Below, piece by piece: positions 1 through 13,000 of a stretch of 64,000 nt of DNA. A model generated the notes under the pieces. The model made no database searches. It saw nothing but the letters and a program-made list of their open reading frames with translations, and had not been told where the DNA came from. Source of the stretch: Hypomesus transpacificus (lineage: Eukaryota; Chordata; Actinopteri; Osmeriformes; Osmeridae); the NCBI RefSeq assembly GCF_021917145.1, contig NC_061060.1, positions 12,006,366-12,070,365 on the forward strand. The letters are read 5' to 3'. Positions within the stretch are counted from its first letter, which is position 1. Each line of letters begins with the position of its first letter. A program made the position numbers and the translations under genes.

Positions 1-930
1 ATGAGGAGGACAGGCGGCACCATGTGCTAATGTTTACAGTGGATGTATAGCAATGGCTCGTAGACCCGTTGCTGTAAGATGCCTTGAATTTTGCCCATTC
101 TCATCTGATCACCCTGGTTTACAGAGATGCACACTCATAGTAATTTCAATGAGGAAAAAGGCGACCCGCGCCATAACAACAGCAGAACGGTTATCCAAAT
201 AACAAAGATGTGTACAACACTCGCGTTACAGCATGTGTATTCACACACATACTTGATGCTACCTACCTACCTTTACATTAGCGACAGTAACTCAGCTGTT
301 AGCTGCAAAGGTAATGTTACAGCCACATCCTAAGGGTAGCAAACTCGGTAGCCATATACAGTAAAGCAACAAAATGATATAGCGTTAGTTAACTTGTCCG
401 AGGTTTGTAGCTGGACCAAGGAGAGTTAATACTGATCCAGAATTTTATTTCAGCAAGGCCAGCTTTGTATTACCTCATGTTGAGGAAACAGTCGTGGCTG
501 AAATGTTAGGCGCAGACATACAAAACTTTGGGAAGTTGTGTCGGCGCATTATCAGAGAAAAAAAATCTCCACTGTTAAAATACTTTTGTTTTCCTTTGTA
601 CATCGAAACTGAGCAAATTTAATGCTTCAAATCGTTTGCAAGCCATCATCTGCTTTGACCGCCCAGATAATCTGGTCCGCCCATGAGAAACTGAGCTATG
701 ACCGTGCAAGTGTTTTTATCCTCTGGGCGGGCAAAGCAGAGAGAGGTGAGATTTTCTAACTGAGCATTTGAGCTTTTGATTTTCTCAAAGGCGGAGAAGA
801 ATACCCAGGGCTTGGTTTACACCTAGCGAAATGTTCTTGCCACTGGGGGGACCAAAGGCAGGCTAGGGGAACTCATATTAATGTTAAATAACCTCCTAAA
901 GTAAGGTTTTCATGTCATGTGACCTTTAAA
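1..930 (+). mobile_element. Non-autonomous DNA transposon, copy 1 (left end cut)
   Basis: This stretch matches 22758-23541 over most of its length, with the same order of motifs from the ATGAGGAGGA region to the end CATGTCATGTGACCTTTAA. The second copy shows both ends, which form an imperfect inverted terminal repeat of the type TTAAA(A/G)GTCACATGA. Copy 1 begins outside the window and carries a different central segment (about 625-735). No transposase is visible, so it is non-autonomous. It lies in the rnf20 intron that follows the last visible exon. The superfamily is not decided. Confidence 0.7.
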
Positions 931-990
931 GTTGAGGATGGGGAAAAGTAAAAGCATCCATAAAAAGGATGTACACACACACACTCTCAC

Positions 991-3900
991 CTGCTTAGCC
1001 AGGGAGAGCTTCTTGTTGAGGATGTCTATCTGCTCCTCCACAGAGCGGATCTTCCTCAGGGCCTCCTCGTCAGCCATCTTCTTCCCCTCCCTCCTCTCCC
1101 TCTCCTCCAGGTCCCTCAGTCGCTGCTTCAGCTCCTCCGCCTGGACACACACACAGACAGACACACACACACACCCGCCCGTTCAGTCAACTCTGTCAAC
1201 GTACCTCGATAACAAATCAGGTGTGTGAGCGTGTGTTGGTGTGCACCTCTGATTTGGCCTTCTTCTCTGCAGCCATGAGCTGCACCTTGTCCCTCTGTTC
1301 TTTAGGCGCGGAGCGGTACATGTCCAGTAGCAGCTTCATCTCTCTCTGGGACTCCTGGGCCTTCCTACACACACACACACACACACACAGCACAGCACAG
1401 CACGCAGCCTTTATCAGCACCGCCATCATCATCGCCTTTAACTTCATCATCATCTTCATCACCACCACCATCTTCATCACCACCACCTACTTAAGCTCCG
1501 TCCTGACAATCTTCAGCTGCTCCACCTCCTTCCTCTTTGGTCCTCCAATCGCAGGCGGCCGCTCGCCGGCCACCTCCTCCGATTGGTTGCTACTCCCGGC
1601 CTTCTCCTTCTCCTCCTTCGCGGCGCCGCCTCCCCCGCGCAGCGGCCTTTCCTTCTCCTTCTCTCGCTCCTTCTCCTTCTCCTCCTTCTTGACTTTCTCG
1701 TTCTCCTCTTCCTTCACTCCGTCTGCCTCCGTGCCCGGCTCGGTCTTCACAGAGGCTCCTGCAGAGAAGACGAGAGAAGCAGAGAAGGAAGGAGAGAACA
1801 GGGTGGTTAGAGGTTAGAGGTTAGAACAACAGCAACAGGGTCAGAATTAGTCAGGAAAACCCAATACAAATCTAAAGATCTAGAAAAAAAACTGTTAGAA
1901 AGCCTACTGCACAATAAGAGGTCAATGACTTGGGTCCGAAGGTGGAATATAGGATCCTACCTGTGCTGGTGGGAGTGGCCGATCCATTATCGGACTCCGC
2001 CTTCACTGTGACATCACCGGCGGCGGTCACCGGCAGGGGGGAGGTGGTCTCCTCCTTCACGTCCAGCTCCGTGCTCGACTGGGATTGGAGCACGGCGCTG
2101 CCCTTGGAAGCGCGAGCCTAGGAGAGGGATTGGATGAGGTTTGGGCTACGACATCGCACCATGGCCTGACGTCAGAAAATCGAACAACACTCACACTGTT
2201 TGACAGGCGTGTGTGATTATGTGGTAGTGTATGGTGGTATATGATGGTATAGGGGGGGGGGGGGGGGGGGGGGGGCTGGGATACCTGGCTGAGGTCGGCC
2301 TGGGCCTCTCTTAGTCTCAGCTTGAATTTCACCACCTCCCCCTTCATCTGCTGGTTGTGGGTCTGCAGGGTGCTGATCAGGTGACGCATCTCTCTGTTGA
2401 TGGGACCTGAGAGAGGGAGGGAGGGAGAAGAGAGGGATGGAGAGAGGGAGGGAAGGATAAAAGAGGAAGAGAGAAAGAAGAGAGGGAGGGAGGGGAAGGA
2501 GAGAGGGAGGGAGAAGAGAACACGAGACGGAGAGGGGTGTAGACAGAAAGAAATGAGTCAGACGTCAGTCAAACATCCCATCCCGCCACGCCAGTCAAAT
2601 TTGCATCAAGATCTGATCGCAATAACAAACAAACAAACAAACAAACAACAAAAAAGACACGCCTCTACTTCCAGAGCCTAGGCGAGCCCCTTGCATTGAC
2701 CTGCGTGTGAGTGGAGCAGTGCGAGACTGCGCTGTTTACCGGCTTGCTCGTTGGCTGCCAGGGTCTGCTCAAACTCAATCCTCAGCATCTCGTACTCCTT
2801 CCGGACCTGGGCCAAGGTGTCCTCCAGCTGGAACACCTCGGTACGGACCTTCCTCTGGAGAGACACCTCGTCATTCTGGACCGGAGAGGAGGGGAGGGGT
2901 TACACACGCGCACGTCTACACGCACGTATAGGAGAAGGGAAGACACAGCCTCACACAAGCAGAGAGGTCAAACCCTCAAACACACACACACACACAGGCA
3001 AGAAAGACACTCACAAGCAGGGACAGCACATTTACCCACTCTCACACACACACACACCTGCATGAACACACACACACACCACAGAACAAATGCAACAAAT
3101 TTCTTGAAGACGAGGACCTTGGTAGGTTTTGTACACAAGCTAGACTCGGAGCTAACACACACACACACGCACACGCACGCACCTCCATGTGCTCCAGCTG
3201 GCGCAGGCGTGCGGTCCTGGTGGTGTTGAGGCGGGTGCGGGTCTCATCCAGCTGGCCCTTCAGGACCAGGGACTCGTTGTAGAGGACGGAGAACTGGGAC
3301 TGGAGACAGCGGTACTCGGAGCTGTCCCTCACCACCCCCTCAGCACGACTCAGCAGCTCCAGCTGGGGGAGGGAGAGAGAGAGAGAGTAGGGAGATGGAG
3401 AGAGAGGGATAGAGAGAGAGAGTAGGGAGATGGAGAGAGAGGGATAGAGAGAGAGAGTAGGGAGATGGAGAGAGAGGGATAGAGAGAGAGTAGGGAGATG
3501 GAGAGAGAGGGATAGAGAGAGTAGGGAGATGGAGAGAGAGGGATAGAGAGAGAGTAGGGAGATGGAGAGAGAGGGATAGAGAGAGAGAGTAGGGAGATGG
3601 AGAGAGAGGGATAGAGAGAGGGTAGGGAGATGGAGAGAGAGAGAGAGGGATAGAGAGAGGGTAGGGAGATGGAGAAAGGGGAGAAAGAGAGACGGAAAGA
3701 GTAGCGAGATGGAGAAAGATAAGGAGGGAGGTGGAAAGTGGGATGGGTGAGATGAAGGTAGAGAGCAGTTCAATGGAGCGAGGGAAAGGAGAGAGGGAGA
3801 GAGGGAAAGAGTCGAGAAAGAGGTAGACGGGGAGAAAAAAAACAGAAGTCAGTGGACGGAGGGGAAACGGGACGCGACGAGAAGACAGAGGTGAAGCAGA

Positions 3901-4316
3901 CAGGCGGCGCGAGGAGGGAGAGGAAAGACCGCGAGAGATCCCGGAAGAAAAGGAGGACGGGAAAAGAGAGAGGCAGAAAACGGAGACATGAGGCGCAGAA
4001 CGCACCGAGCAGAAAGGTCCAACAGACAGCAACAGTCTATGTATCTCTGTCTATTTACCTCCAATTCACTATAGCTGACTGAGTACCAGCCTGGCACCAG
4101 GGTCATCCTGGGGCAGGGCTGAGGCAGAGATACAGAGGCCTCATGAGAGCCACATATTACAGAAGACGCTCTCTATGGAGGCTCTAAAGGGAGCTTCACT
4201 GAGACCCTGTTCCGGAACTTTCTTTGAGATGTGTCTTTTAAGAGCTCGAAGAATATTCAGTCATATTATTGACTATCTCCATGAACATGGCCCAGGTCCT
4301 AGTGACTGTCTCTCTC

Positions 4317-4351
<35 letters not shown>

Positions 4352-7047
4352 TTTCTGTATCTGACACACACACACACACACCTTCATGTTGTTGTTCTCC
4401 TGGTTGACGTTCTGCAGGTCCTGCTGCAGCCTCTGCAGCTCACTCAGACGGTTCTCCGCCAGCTCCCGGTTCTCCTCCAACTCGCTGTTCATGTCTTCAA
4501 ACTGACCCCGACGAAAGGAGAGAGAGAGGGAATGGGGGAGATATGTTGAGGGGAGTAAAGAGGGGAGGAGGGAGATGGTTGAGTTACAGATTTGGAGAGG
4601 GTCGTTGCTTTAGGGGGAAAGTTTCAGTCCCAGACTGAACGCCATGACGTATTATTCTCGTCGTACCTTTCTCTTGTTGATGGTGATGGTTCCACACACA
4701 CTACTGGCCTCCCCACACACCTTGTAGCCTTTACTGTTGACCTGGGACACACAGCACACAGAGACACACCATTGCAAAGACCGGGATGCTACAGAGGCGG
4801 TCACACACGCACACACACAAACCCATCGTGTACACACACGACACACACAAACGTATACTCACCCTCTCCAGTATCTCTCCCAAGTGTGTGTTGAGGCGGT
4901 TTTCTCGCCGCCTGATCTTCTCCATGTCCCACTGCAGCTCCTCTATCAGAGCCTGCAGCTCACTGACGCGCGTGTCCGCCTTGGCTACCGCACGACCAAG
5001 GGGCCGGGACTGAGGAGAGGGAGAAGAGGGAGAGAGGGTGAGGAGAGGGAGGGAGAAAGAAGAGGGAGGGAGACAGAGAAGAGAGGGAGAAATAGGGACC
5101 GTGAGAGAGGGGAGGGATGGAGACAGGAGAGGAAGAGAATGGATAGGAAGGGAGACGTGAGAGGAAGGGAGAGAAGAGGAGAGGGAGGAAGAGAGGATAG
5201 GGAGGGAGATAAGAGAGGGAGGGCGAGAGCACAGGCAGCGAGAGATGGAGGATCGTCAGGGAGGGCAAAAAGAATACACCAGAAGAAAACACCTAGGACA
5301 GTCTGCCAACACCCCGATCGCGCAAGTATCCTGACATCACACTCACCTCACTGGTCATGTGACTGTGCCTCTGCTCGAGGTCCCCGATCAGCTGACGCAG
5401 CCGCTCGTTCTCATTGGACAGCAGGGTGTTGAGCTGGGCGGCGACTTGCCAGACAGACCCCTCTGTAGAGAAACCAGCACAAAGGCGATGAGACGACTCA
5501 GCGAAAAACAAATCGGGCGGAAAAAAAACCTCACGGTAGCCCTCCGCCAACACCTTGCTACCGGCCTATTTCAGAACCCCGTTCGACCGTTTCTTCCCCG
5601 TCTCCCCCACATCTCACCAGCACCAGAGTCCGTCTCCCTCTGCAGCTGCTCCACGGTGCTCTGCAGGCAGTCGTAGATCTCCACCACACGATTGGCCTGC
5701 TTCTGGCTGGACTCCACCCTCTCTTTCAGCTCCGCCTCCATCTCCTCGCTGCTGCTGCTGGCCAGCGTGGCCAGGAAGGAAGTGGCCACCTCCCCGGAGG
5801 GGCCTGGAGGGACAGGGACAGTGAGCTACTGTGGAGGTCTTCATTCAGGTCAGCAAGCTACTGTGGGGGTCTTCATTCAGGTCAGCAAGCTACTGTGGAG
5901 GTCTTCATTCAGGTCAGCAAGCTACTTTGGGGGTCTTCATTCAGGTCAGCAAGCTACTGTGGGGGTCTTCATTCAGGTCAGCAAGCTACTGTGGGGGTCT
6001 TCATTCAGGTCAGCAAGCTACTGTGGGGGTCTTCATTAACGTGCTGCACTCCAATTGGATCCACTTCAGTGTAAGAGCATGATCTTCATCTTTACGCAAA
6101 CTGAACTCCATCACAAAAACGCCTATCACTCCCCCCTCTAACATGCAGGCTTCAATACATTCATTTCCAAGATTGTAAGCTCCCATAATCGAACCCCCCC
6201 CCCCCCCTCCCCCCCATCTCTTTCCAAACCTCTATCTTTGGTCCTCTCCTGGTTCGAGTCTCCATCCGGTTCAGGGGTATCAGGTTTCAGGCTCCGCCCC
6301 TCCCCGGCTGGCGTTTCCATCGGCTCACTTCCTGATTGGTCGTAATGCCTGGCAATCAGCCTGACATTGTCATCAAACTGAAAGAGGCACACAGGGAGCG
6401 TGTGAAGCGCAACCGACAACGTTATTACACGTTTGGGGACTAAATCTAGTATAAATGTCAATCCCTGTTGGCAATAGTTCACCTGATTCCAGTATCTGTT
6501 GAGGATGAGTAGACTGGCATCATCCGTGGCTTGACGAGTCTCCAGCCTCTCGATTCTCTCTCTCAGCTCATCCTCTATTACCTACCCAGCATTGGTCACA
6601 CAGGAAGTGACAAGTTGTGATGCATTGGATGTCAATGCCAAAATGTGAGTGAGTGGGGTTAGGTTTGAGCGTGTTTGTCTGTGTGAGTGACTATGGTCCA
6701 TACCTGTCTTTGATCGAGGGATTCTCCCAGCTTCCTGTTCTTGGCCTGGAGAGCTTTAACATCCTGCTCCTCCTATGAACAAAAAAACAGTCATGTAGTG
6801 TTAAGATTTGGTGAAGCTCAGGAAAGAAAGACACTGGAACAATCTTCAATTCTATGGGTGTCATCCTCACCAAGTTGGACACCCCTCCCAGCTTGATGAC
6901 GGTCTCCACGGCGGTACTCCCCCCCGCAGTGGCACTGACACCCTGAACCACATCTTCTCCACCTTCCCGGTCCCTTCGTTTTTCGGGGGGTGCCCCCAAC
7001 GAGGAAGGCCCGCCGCTGGGTTCAGACGGACGCTTCAGTCCCGACAT
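991..7047 (-). CDS. rnf20: E3 ubiquitin-protein ligase BRE1A (RNF20), N-terminal 756 codons
   Basis: RNF20 with RNF40 monoubiquitinates histone H2B in the nucleus during transcription. Sixteen coding exons, in reading order: 7047-6871, 6772-6704, 6581-6483, 6377-6230, 5803-5618, 5462-5347, 5009-4863, 4741-4667, 4501-4382, 3362-3183, 2875-2740, 2406-2285, 2117-1961, 1758-1491, 1364-1247, 1140-991. All junctions are GT/AG and keep one frame, 2,268 nt in all. The start ATG at 7047 opens [12 protein letters not shown]. Diagnostic BRE1 stretches are [67 protein letters not shown] and [20 protein letters not shown]; most of the chain is coiled coil. SDSNQER, GTITIN and [11 protein letters not shown] favour RNF20 over its paralogue RNF40. 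The lysine/glutamate-rich linker is in the 1491-1758 exon. About 220 residues, including the catalytic RING, lie left of the window. Confidence 0.95.
2252..2274. repeat. Poly-G run in rnf20 intron
   Basis: An uninterrupted G run of about 22 bases lies just downstream (in gene orientation) of the exon ending at 2285. Homopolymers of this length are often miscounted by sequencing, so the exact length is unreliable. Confidence 0.8.
3366..3690. repeat. GA-rich minisatellite in rnf20 intron
   Basis: Repeats of the type GGAGATGGAGAGAGAGGGATAGAGAGAG-TAG, period about 37-43 bases, start right behind the polypyrimidine tract (on the minus strand) of the exon 3183-3362. The minus strand is therefore an exceptionally long CT tract in front of a 3' splice site. 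Open frames read across it ([11 protein letters not shown]) are low-complexity and not coding. Confidence 0.85.
5826..6038. repeat. 32-bp tandem repeat in rnf20 intron, about 6.6 copies
   Basis: The unit CTACTGTGGGGGTCTTCATT + CAGGTCAGCAAG starts at 5826, 5858, 5890, 5922, 5954, 5986 and 6018, exactly 32 bases apart, with G/A and G/T variants at few positions and a truncated last copy. It sits between coding exons ending at 5803 and beginning at 6230. The open frames through it are repeat artefacts. Confidence 0.92.
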
Positions 7048-8296
7048 CCTCAGTGAGCTGAAACGGAGATAAACACTGAGCATATTTCGAGACATTAATA
7101 GAGAAATACGACTCAACAGCAAGGCTTCCACTCTGAAGAGGGTAGCAGTCTAGCCTAAATAGTTGAGAAAGCTGTGTGTGACACTACACCGAAATATTGT
7201 CATTATATTATTCAAAATAAAGTATTAAAATTGCTATCTTACTATGTAGTAAGCTGGTTAGCCAGGTTGCTACCCGGCAGCTAGCGCTCAGTAGCTACTT
7301 TTAGCTAGCGAGCTAGTCAATTCAAATATTCAACGGGTGGTCAAAGAGCTCTGCTAGAAATATAACTTGATCGGGGACCCTCTAATCTACTAATTTGAAA
7401 TGTAGTTTCACGATATTTAAAACATTTTCTTTACATGCTCTTACCGATTTGATTAAAATGTTTTATGAACTGAGTTTATCTGTAGATGTTGATGCTGCGG
7501 CTTTTTCAGTGTCTTCCTGGGGCGGAAGTAGTGCTGTCAACAATGAAACTCGGACGACTTGCTATTTGATAGTGCGCCACACCCTGGTGGGAATAACGTA
7601 CTGCAAAACACCACTAGCTGATTGTGGATAGGGTACGGGAACATCTATGAGTAGCATGTATTGTATCCAATCCTTGATGGCTATTATTAACGTGTTTCAC
7701 AAGCACTTGGAACGTTAAAGTTGAAAATCTTACAGTCAAAATGTTGAATATACTAACTGACTAGGCTATTGCGAAGAGAACTGAGGGAAACAGTTTATAT
7801 TTTAAAGTCGACCTCACAACATGCTCTTTTTTGTGTGTAGGCAACTGAGGACATTAAAAGATGACATGATCTTCATGTTAACTGTAGGCTTGTGTATTAT
7901 TATTAACTACACGCACTAGGATAAATAGATTAGGCTATTGTATTCTCTTACAATAATGTATCAATAAGCTATAAAAACACCAGGAAGACCATGACTTGGA
8001 ACATTGTAAGGACTGCAACCAACAACTACCAATCTACAATGTAGGAGCTAGTTGGGCACATTGTCTGGGCCCACTGAGAGGCAGAGTTCAATACCCCTGC
8101 ACACTTATTTCCTTTTGAAGGATAAATCAAGTTGAAAGTTAACGTTGAAAGTTGAAAACTCAATAAGGAAGTAGCCTAAGGTAAAAGATTCCGGAAAGTG
8201 GATGACAGTTTTTAACTCGCTGCTAGACTGTAATATTGCCTACACACCACACAAGTTCATCGGTCTCCGCCACCTACCTCTCTCGCTCTGTCTCTG

Positions 8297-8330
<34 letters not shown>
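7048..8330. other. rnf20 5' flank and unique intergenic sequence
   Basis: The promoter and 5'UTR of rnf20 must lie here, reading leftward, but I see no reliable TATA box. The section 7480-7620 contains a GGGGCGG motif that could mark the promoter side. A homopurine/pyrimidine TCTCTG microsatellite begins at about 8280. No other gene is supported between 7130 and 8330. Confidence 0.4.
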
Positions 8331-8332
<2 letters not shown>

Positions 8333-9745
8333 TCTTTATTTATGTTCATTTATGCATTTAGCAGACGCTTTTATCCAAAGCGACTTCCAAGAGAGAGCTT
8401 TACAACAGAGCATAGGTCACTGATCATCACAACGAGGTAGTCCCAAACATTGCAAGCAGCCAAAACATGAAGCATACATTGTGAAAAACTAAACAAGTGC
8501 CAGAGGAAAGACCCATAAGAGCATGGAGTCATACAAGTTACATATTAAAACAACATGAACCCCAAAAAGTGCAAGACTGTACCTATAGAAGAACAATCAA
8601 CAGTAAAATATTTCACAGCGAGAGTTCAAGAGTTCAAGAGTTAACTTCATTATAACTAACCTACAAGAGCAACAAGTCTCTCAATAAGAGTCATTATGAT
8701 CCTGGAGGAAACTAACATCAGGTCCAGCCAAGCATTCCTAAGTGCCGTTGTACTCCCGGAACAAGTGCGTCTTGAGCCTTTTCTTGAAGGTGGGGAGACA
8801 GTCAGTGTCCCCGATGGAGGTGGGGAGCTGGTTCCACCATTGGGGGGCCAGGCAGGAGAAGACCTTGTGTTGGGACCGGGCGGTCTTGAGCGGTGGGACC
8901 ACCAGGCGGTTGTCTGAAGAAGACCGTAGGTGAGAGGTGGGGGTGTAAGGCTGCAGGAGAGACTTGATGTAGTCGGGTGCAGTCCCGTTCACTGCTCGGA
9001 AGGTCAGTATCAGGGTCTTGAATCTGATACGGGCATTGATGGGTAGCCAGTGGAGAGATAACATGGGAGCGTCTGGGTAGATTGTAGACCAGGCAGGCCG
9101 CTGTGTTCTGAATCCTCTGAAGAGGGCGGGTTGCACATGCTGGGAGACCAGCGAGCAGCGAGTTGCAGTAGTCCAACTTGGAGAGGACCAGTGCTTGGAC
9201 TAGCAGCTGGGTGGAGTGCTCAGACAGGTATCTCCTGATCTTCCGGATCTTGTAGAGGGTGAGGCTACACGACCGGGAGACTGCAGCAATGTGGGCCGTG
9301 AGGGAGAGCTCGTCATCCATGGTAACCCGAAGGTTCCTGGCAGAGGATGAAGGGGTCACCGTCGCAGATCCCAGGGTGATTGACAGATCGTGGGAGATGG
9401 AGGGTTTAGCTGGGATGATGAGAAGTTCTGTTTTGGCGAGGTTCAGCTGGAGGTTGTGCTCGGTCATCCAGGCAGAGAAGGCTGTGAAGCATGCCTCAAT
9501 CCTAGCTGAGATACCCGGATCAGTCGGGGGAATGACAGGTACAGCTGCGTGTCGTCAGCGTAGCAATGGTAGGAGAAGCCATGGGAGGTGATGATTGGTC
9601 CAAGTGAGGTGGTGTACAGAGAGAAGAGGAGGGGTCCAAGGACGGAGCCCTGTGGGACACCGGTGGAGAGCAGGCGAGGGCCTGACAGTTTACCTGCCCA
9701 GGAGACCTGGTAGGATCTTCCCGACAGGTAGGATGAGATCCTCTT
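8331..9745 (-). mobile_element. L2-type LINE, 5'-truncated, reverse transcriptase
   Basis: Read on the minus strand this is the C-terminal half of a non-LTR retrotransposon polymerase. The VPQGSVLGP motif lies near 9640-9665, the catalytic Y-A-D-D at 9551-9562, then LNLAKTELLIIP (about 9420-9460), LDYCNSLLAGLP (about 9140-9180), and a C-terminal segment with RIQNTAA, LHWLPI and APQWWNQLP. The 3' tail at 8340-8392 is the typical teleost L2/SINE tail (TTTAGCAGACGCTTTTATCC). Frameshifts split the reading frame near 9120-9140 and 9470-9540, so it is dead; the 5' part is missing, as usual for LINE insertions. Confidence 0.88.
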
Positions 9746-10012
9746 ATTGCTTGATCCTATTTTGCTTAAGTAATGTTACTACAGCTTTCTGGGACTGCTA
9801 GTCACGTTATAGGTACCATACATTGTATCCACTGTAAATTTAGGAAGTTTTACTTATTTAAGCTTAGCATTGATGTAATTTATGTTCTGTATACTTCTAT
9901 GTTGTGTTATGCCAGGTGATTGCGTTTTCTTGTCTTAAGAATTTCAGTGCACAGTCTGTGTACCTGACAATAAAAGACTTGAACTTGAACATTGAAACCT
10001 AGTTGTACTTGT

Positions 10013-13000
10013 ACATCGTTGAGGAAGACCTGAGAAAATGTGAGATTAATGTTGATGAAGCTGCAGTGAAATGTGGACTGTGCACAGAAATCCTGAAGGT
10101 ATAGAACGTGGGTTGTATAAGAAGAAGATGTACTGCTTTGTGCACCTGAGCTGTCAGGAGTTCCTCGCTGCTTTCTATGTGTTCTACTGTTGTGTCACCA
10201 AGAACATCAATGCGCTGGAGTCCTTCTTGGAGAACGTGTCTGCTGAGCAGCCCCTGCATGAGCTGCTGAAGAGAGTTGTGGATAAAGCTCTACAGAGTAA
10301 GAACGAGTACCTGGACCTGTTCTTCTGCTTCCTTCTTGGCATCTACATTCACCAGTTCCTCATGTCACCAGATCGCGATGAACGTGCTCTCTCAGGGGAT
10401 CACTGCTCAGCTCTGGCTAATGCACTTCTGATGTCACAAGGTGAGCTGGATGAGATGGACCTGATGATATCCAGGGGCGGAACAGACTGGTACCAGCAGT
10501 GAGGAAATGCAGAAAAGCTGTGTCGGTATTCATCTTAAACTTGCATGCAATGCATCACATATGTTGATGTAGAATTATTGCCTATTTCTGTTTGAGTTTT
10601 ACACAGGTAATTGAAATGGAACTCGGCATAATCACTTTGAACATTGTAAAAATACTATAGATTGTGGTAAACAAAGCGATGATTATGTTAACATTGAAAT
10701 AAATGCGGGAACGGAGCCTCTTGTCCTTGCTGCCATGAGAGGTCCATAGTGTAAACTGCCCTCGGTCAGTTATCAGACACACATGGAACCACACAGGGAC
10801 AGATAGAACATGTTGAAGAAGTAAATGTACAGTATGTCAGTCAACAATATAGCCTACCCAGTGATGTCAACAACACCCATCAGCAGAGGGCAGCAGTGTT
10901 GTCAGGGCCGTCGTTTGGGGGGGAAACGTGATGACAATTCTAGGGGCCCACAGCCCAGGGGTCCCCACAAAAATCCCAGTAGTAGCCTATGTAGGCTTCC
11001 CTTTCTATGACTAAATTATTATGTACATGCCTAACTAATAGCCATACTAATGCATCAGAGTTTAAAAAAAGCCACAAAATCAAGCAAAATTTGAAAAAGC
11101 AGTTTATATTTTCTGAGCAATAACCCCCTTCTTTAAGAAAATGGTTTGGTCCATAGTTCGCTCCTCTTTTGAAAATGTGCGCGTAACCTTAAGGCTCACA
11201 AACTGCAGCAGCAGCCAGCCAGCTGGTTATCGATAGAGAACTGACAATGCCAAAACAGAAACATAAATCGGGACGCCAAAAAAAGAGAGGAGAGGAAGAA
11301 AAGAGGCCAGGAGCACATCAGGGGGCCAGAATATCAGCGATTTGTTTTTGAAGAAAGGTGAGTGTTTAGCTAGCTGCACTGTGGTTCACGAGAAATAGCA
11401 TAGCTCGCTTCGACCAACATTACGATGTTGGAGTGACTAATGTTTGAAGCTAGCGCTTAGCCAGCTACATAACTGCGTTAACCGAATGACACTAGCGTTT
11501 AACGTTACGTGTGGTCAGCAGTGTTAATAATCGCCTGACAAGGCTGACATTACAAAATTATCCACTAAATATCATCCACAGAAAAGATCACTAAGATTAT
11601 AATTCGCCAAACGTTATAATATGCTGTCAAAAAATTCCAGTAGCAGTATAGGACACAATTTCCATTCTTACGAGTGTTATGTAAAACTAAACTGCTATGG
11701 TAGCCTGTTGACATGAGTCGTGTTAATTTTAAGCAGGGGCTGATTTTACAGCTTGCCGTCCTCATCCAATAATAAAGAGAAGCTGGGTCTCTAGGGAGCT
11801 ATGGCATTGATAAGCCAATTTAGATTTTTTTTTATGTTAATGCTAGTTCTTCATCAGTTGTTCCATAAAATATAATTATGAATGTGTACAAAAGCAATAT
11901 GAAATTAAATTTGATATGAAATATGTATAAGTCTTCTCAAGTCACTGACTGTCCTTTCTGTCTACAGAGCCAGACCCCACCCAAGAACAAATACCAGAAA
12001 CTAGGGCTACTACAGATAGTAAAGGGGATAGTGAAGATGCTGATGATGGTGAGTAAGTGAGGTAGACACTTGTTGGCTGTTTTGACTTATTAGTGAACTG
12101 CTGTACCATTGGCAATTACTTACACATTGATTCTTACATAATAGTACCCAGTGACTCCTTGTTGAGTGGTTAATTGAAAAAAATAAACAAATTGGGATCA
12201 TTGCGTCAGGCATTGTCAAGAACATGGAGAAACAGAAAAACAGAAAAAATTGAACAGAAAAAATAAAAATAAAATAACATACAGTCTAATAAAAAAAGTT
12301 GTGTTAAATTGATCTTTTGCGATGAAAAGTCGAGGGGCGGGGCCATGGCCGCGGGAACTAGGGGTGCTGAGTGTGCTGCAGCACCCCCTGACAGCACGAG
12401 AATTTAAAATGATATGACTAAAGTGAAAAATTAAGAGGAAAAAAAGACACTTCACTAGACAAGGTTTTACCAATTGAAAAACGGCTATGTGTATTTTACA
12501 TAAAGCTCAACTATTTTGCGCTCAAATAAAGGCCAAAAATGGCGCGCGCGCTCGCATTTAAGATAGAACTCCTGAACTAGCATCACATCAAAAATAATGT
12601 GCATGCATTAGCAGGGCAGCTGTGGTGGTGTATACGGCCTGTTCTGGTGGGCCGGTCTGGATCAAAGTCCAGGGCCTATTTTTTGGGGGGGGAGGGGGCC
12701 CACACCAATATTCTTTCAGGGGGCCCAGAATTCCTATCAACGGCCCTGAGTGTTGTAACGTCCTGTACTCTCTGCAGGCTGTCGTTCTGTAGAGTCACAG
12801 AGGAAGGCTGCGCTTCTCTGGCTTCAGCTCTCAGCTTAAACTGCCCCCTGAGAGAGTTGGACCCTGAGCTACAATCATCCAGGAGACACAGTTCTTTCTG
12901 TCCCACTCTGTAGACTGGAGAAACTCGAGTAATGCTGGGGACACACCACAGGATAATCGGGCCGATTTCGGCCCTTCTGACAATCCTAGGTAACATATGT

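Noticed and set aside
1221..1817. 198-residue plus-strand frame opposite rnf20 exons
   Set aside because: Antisense shadow of two coding exons and a CA repeat; the minus strand carries a spliced, conserved gene.
3042..4032. Long serine/leucine-rich minus-strand frames
   Set aside because: They translate the GA minisatellite; only 3183-3362 is a real exon.
5692..6082. Repetitive frame [12 protein letters not shown]
   Set aside because: 32 bases per unit is not a multiple of 3; the three frames are simply open in the intronic repeat.
991..7047. Assignment to rnf40
   Set aside because: RNF40 lacks the SDSNQER and [15 protein letters not shown] forms; several segments match RNF20 better, although a few (HLEHME-like) are RNF40-like.
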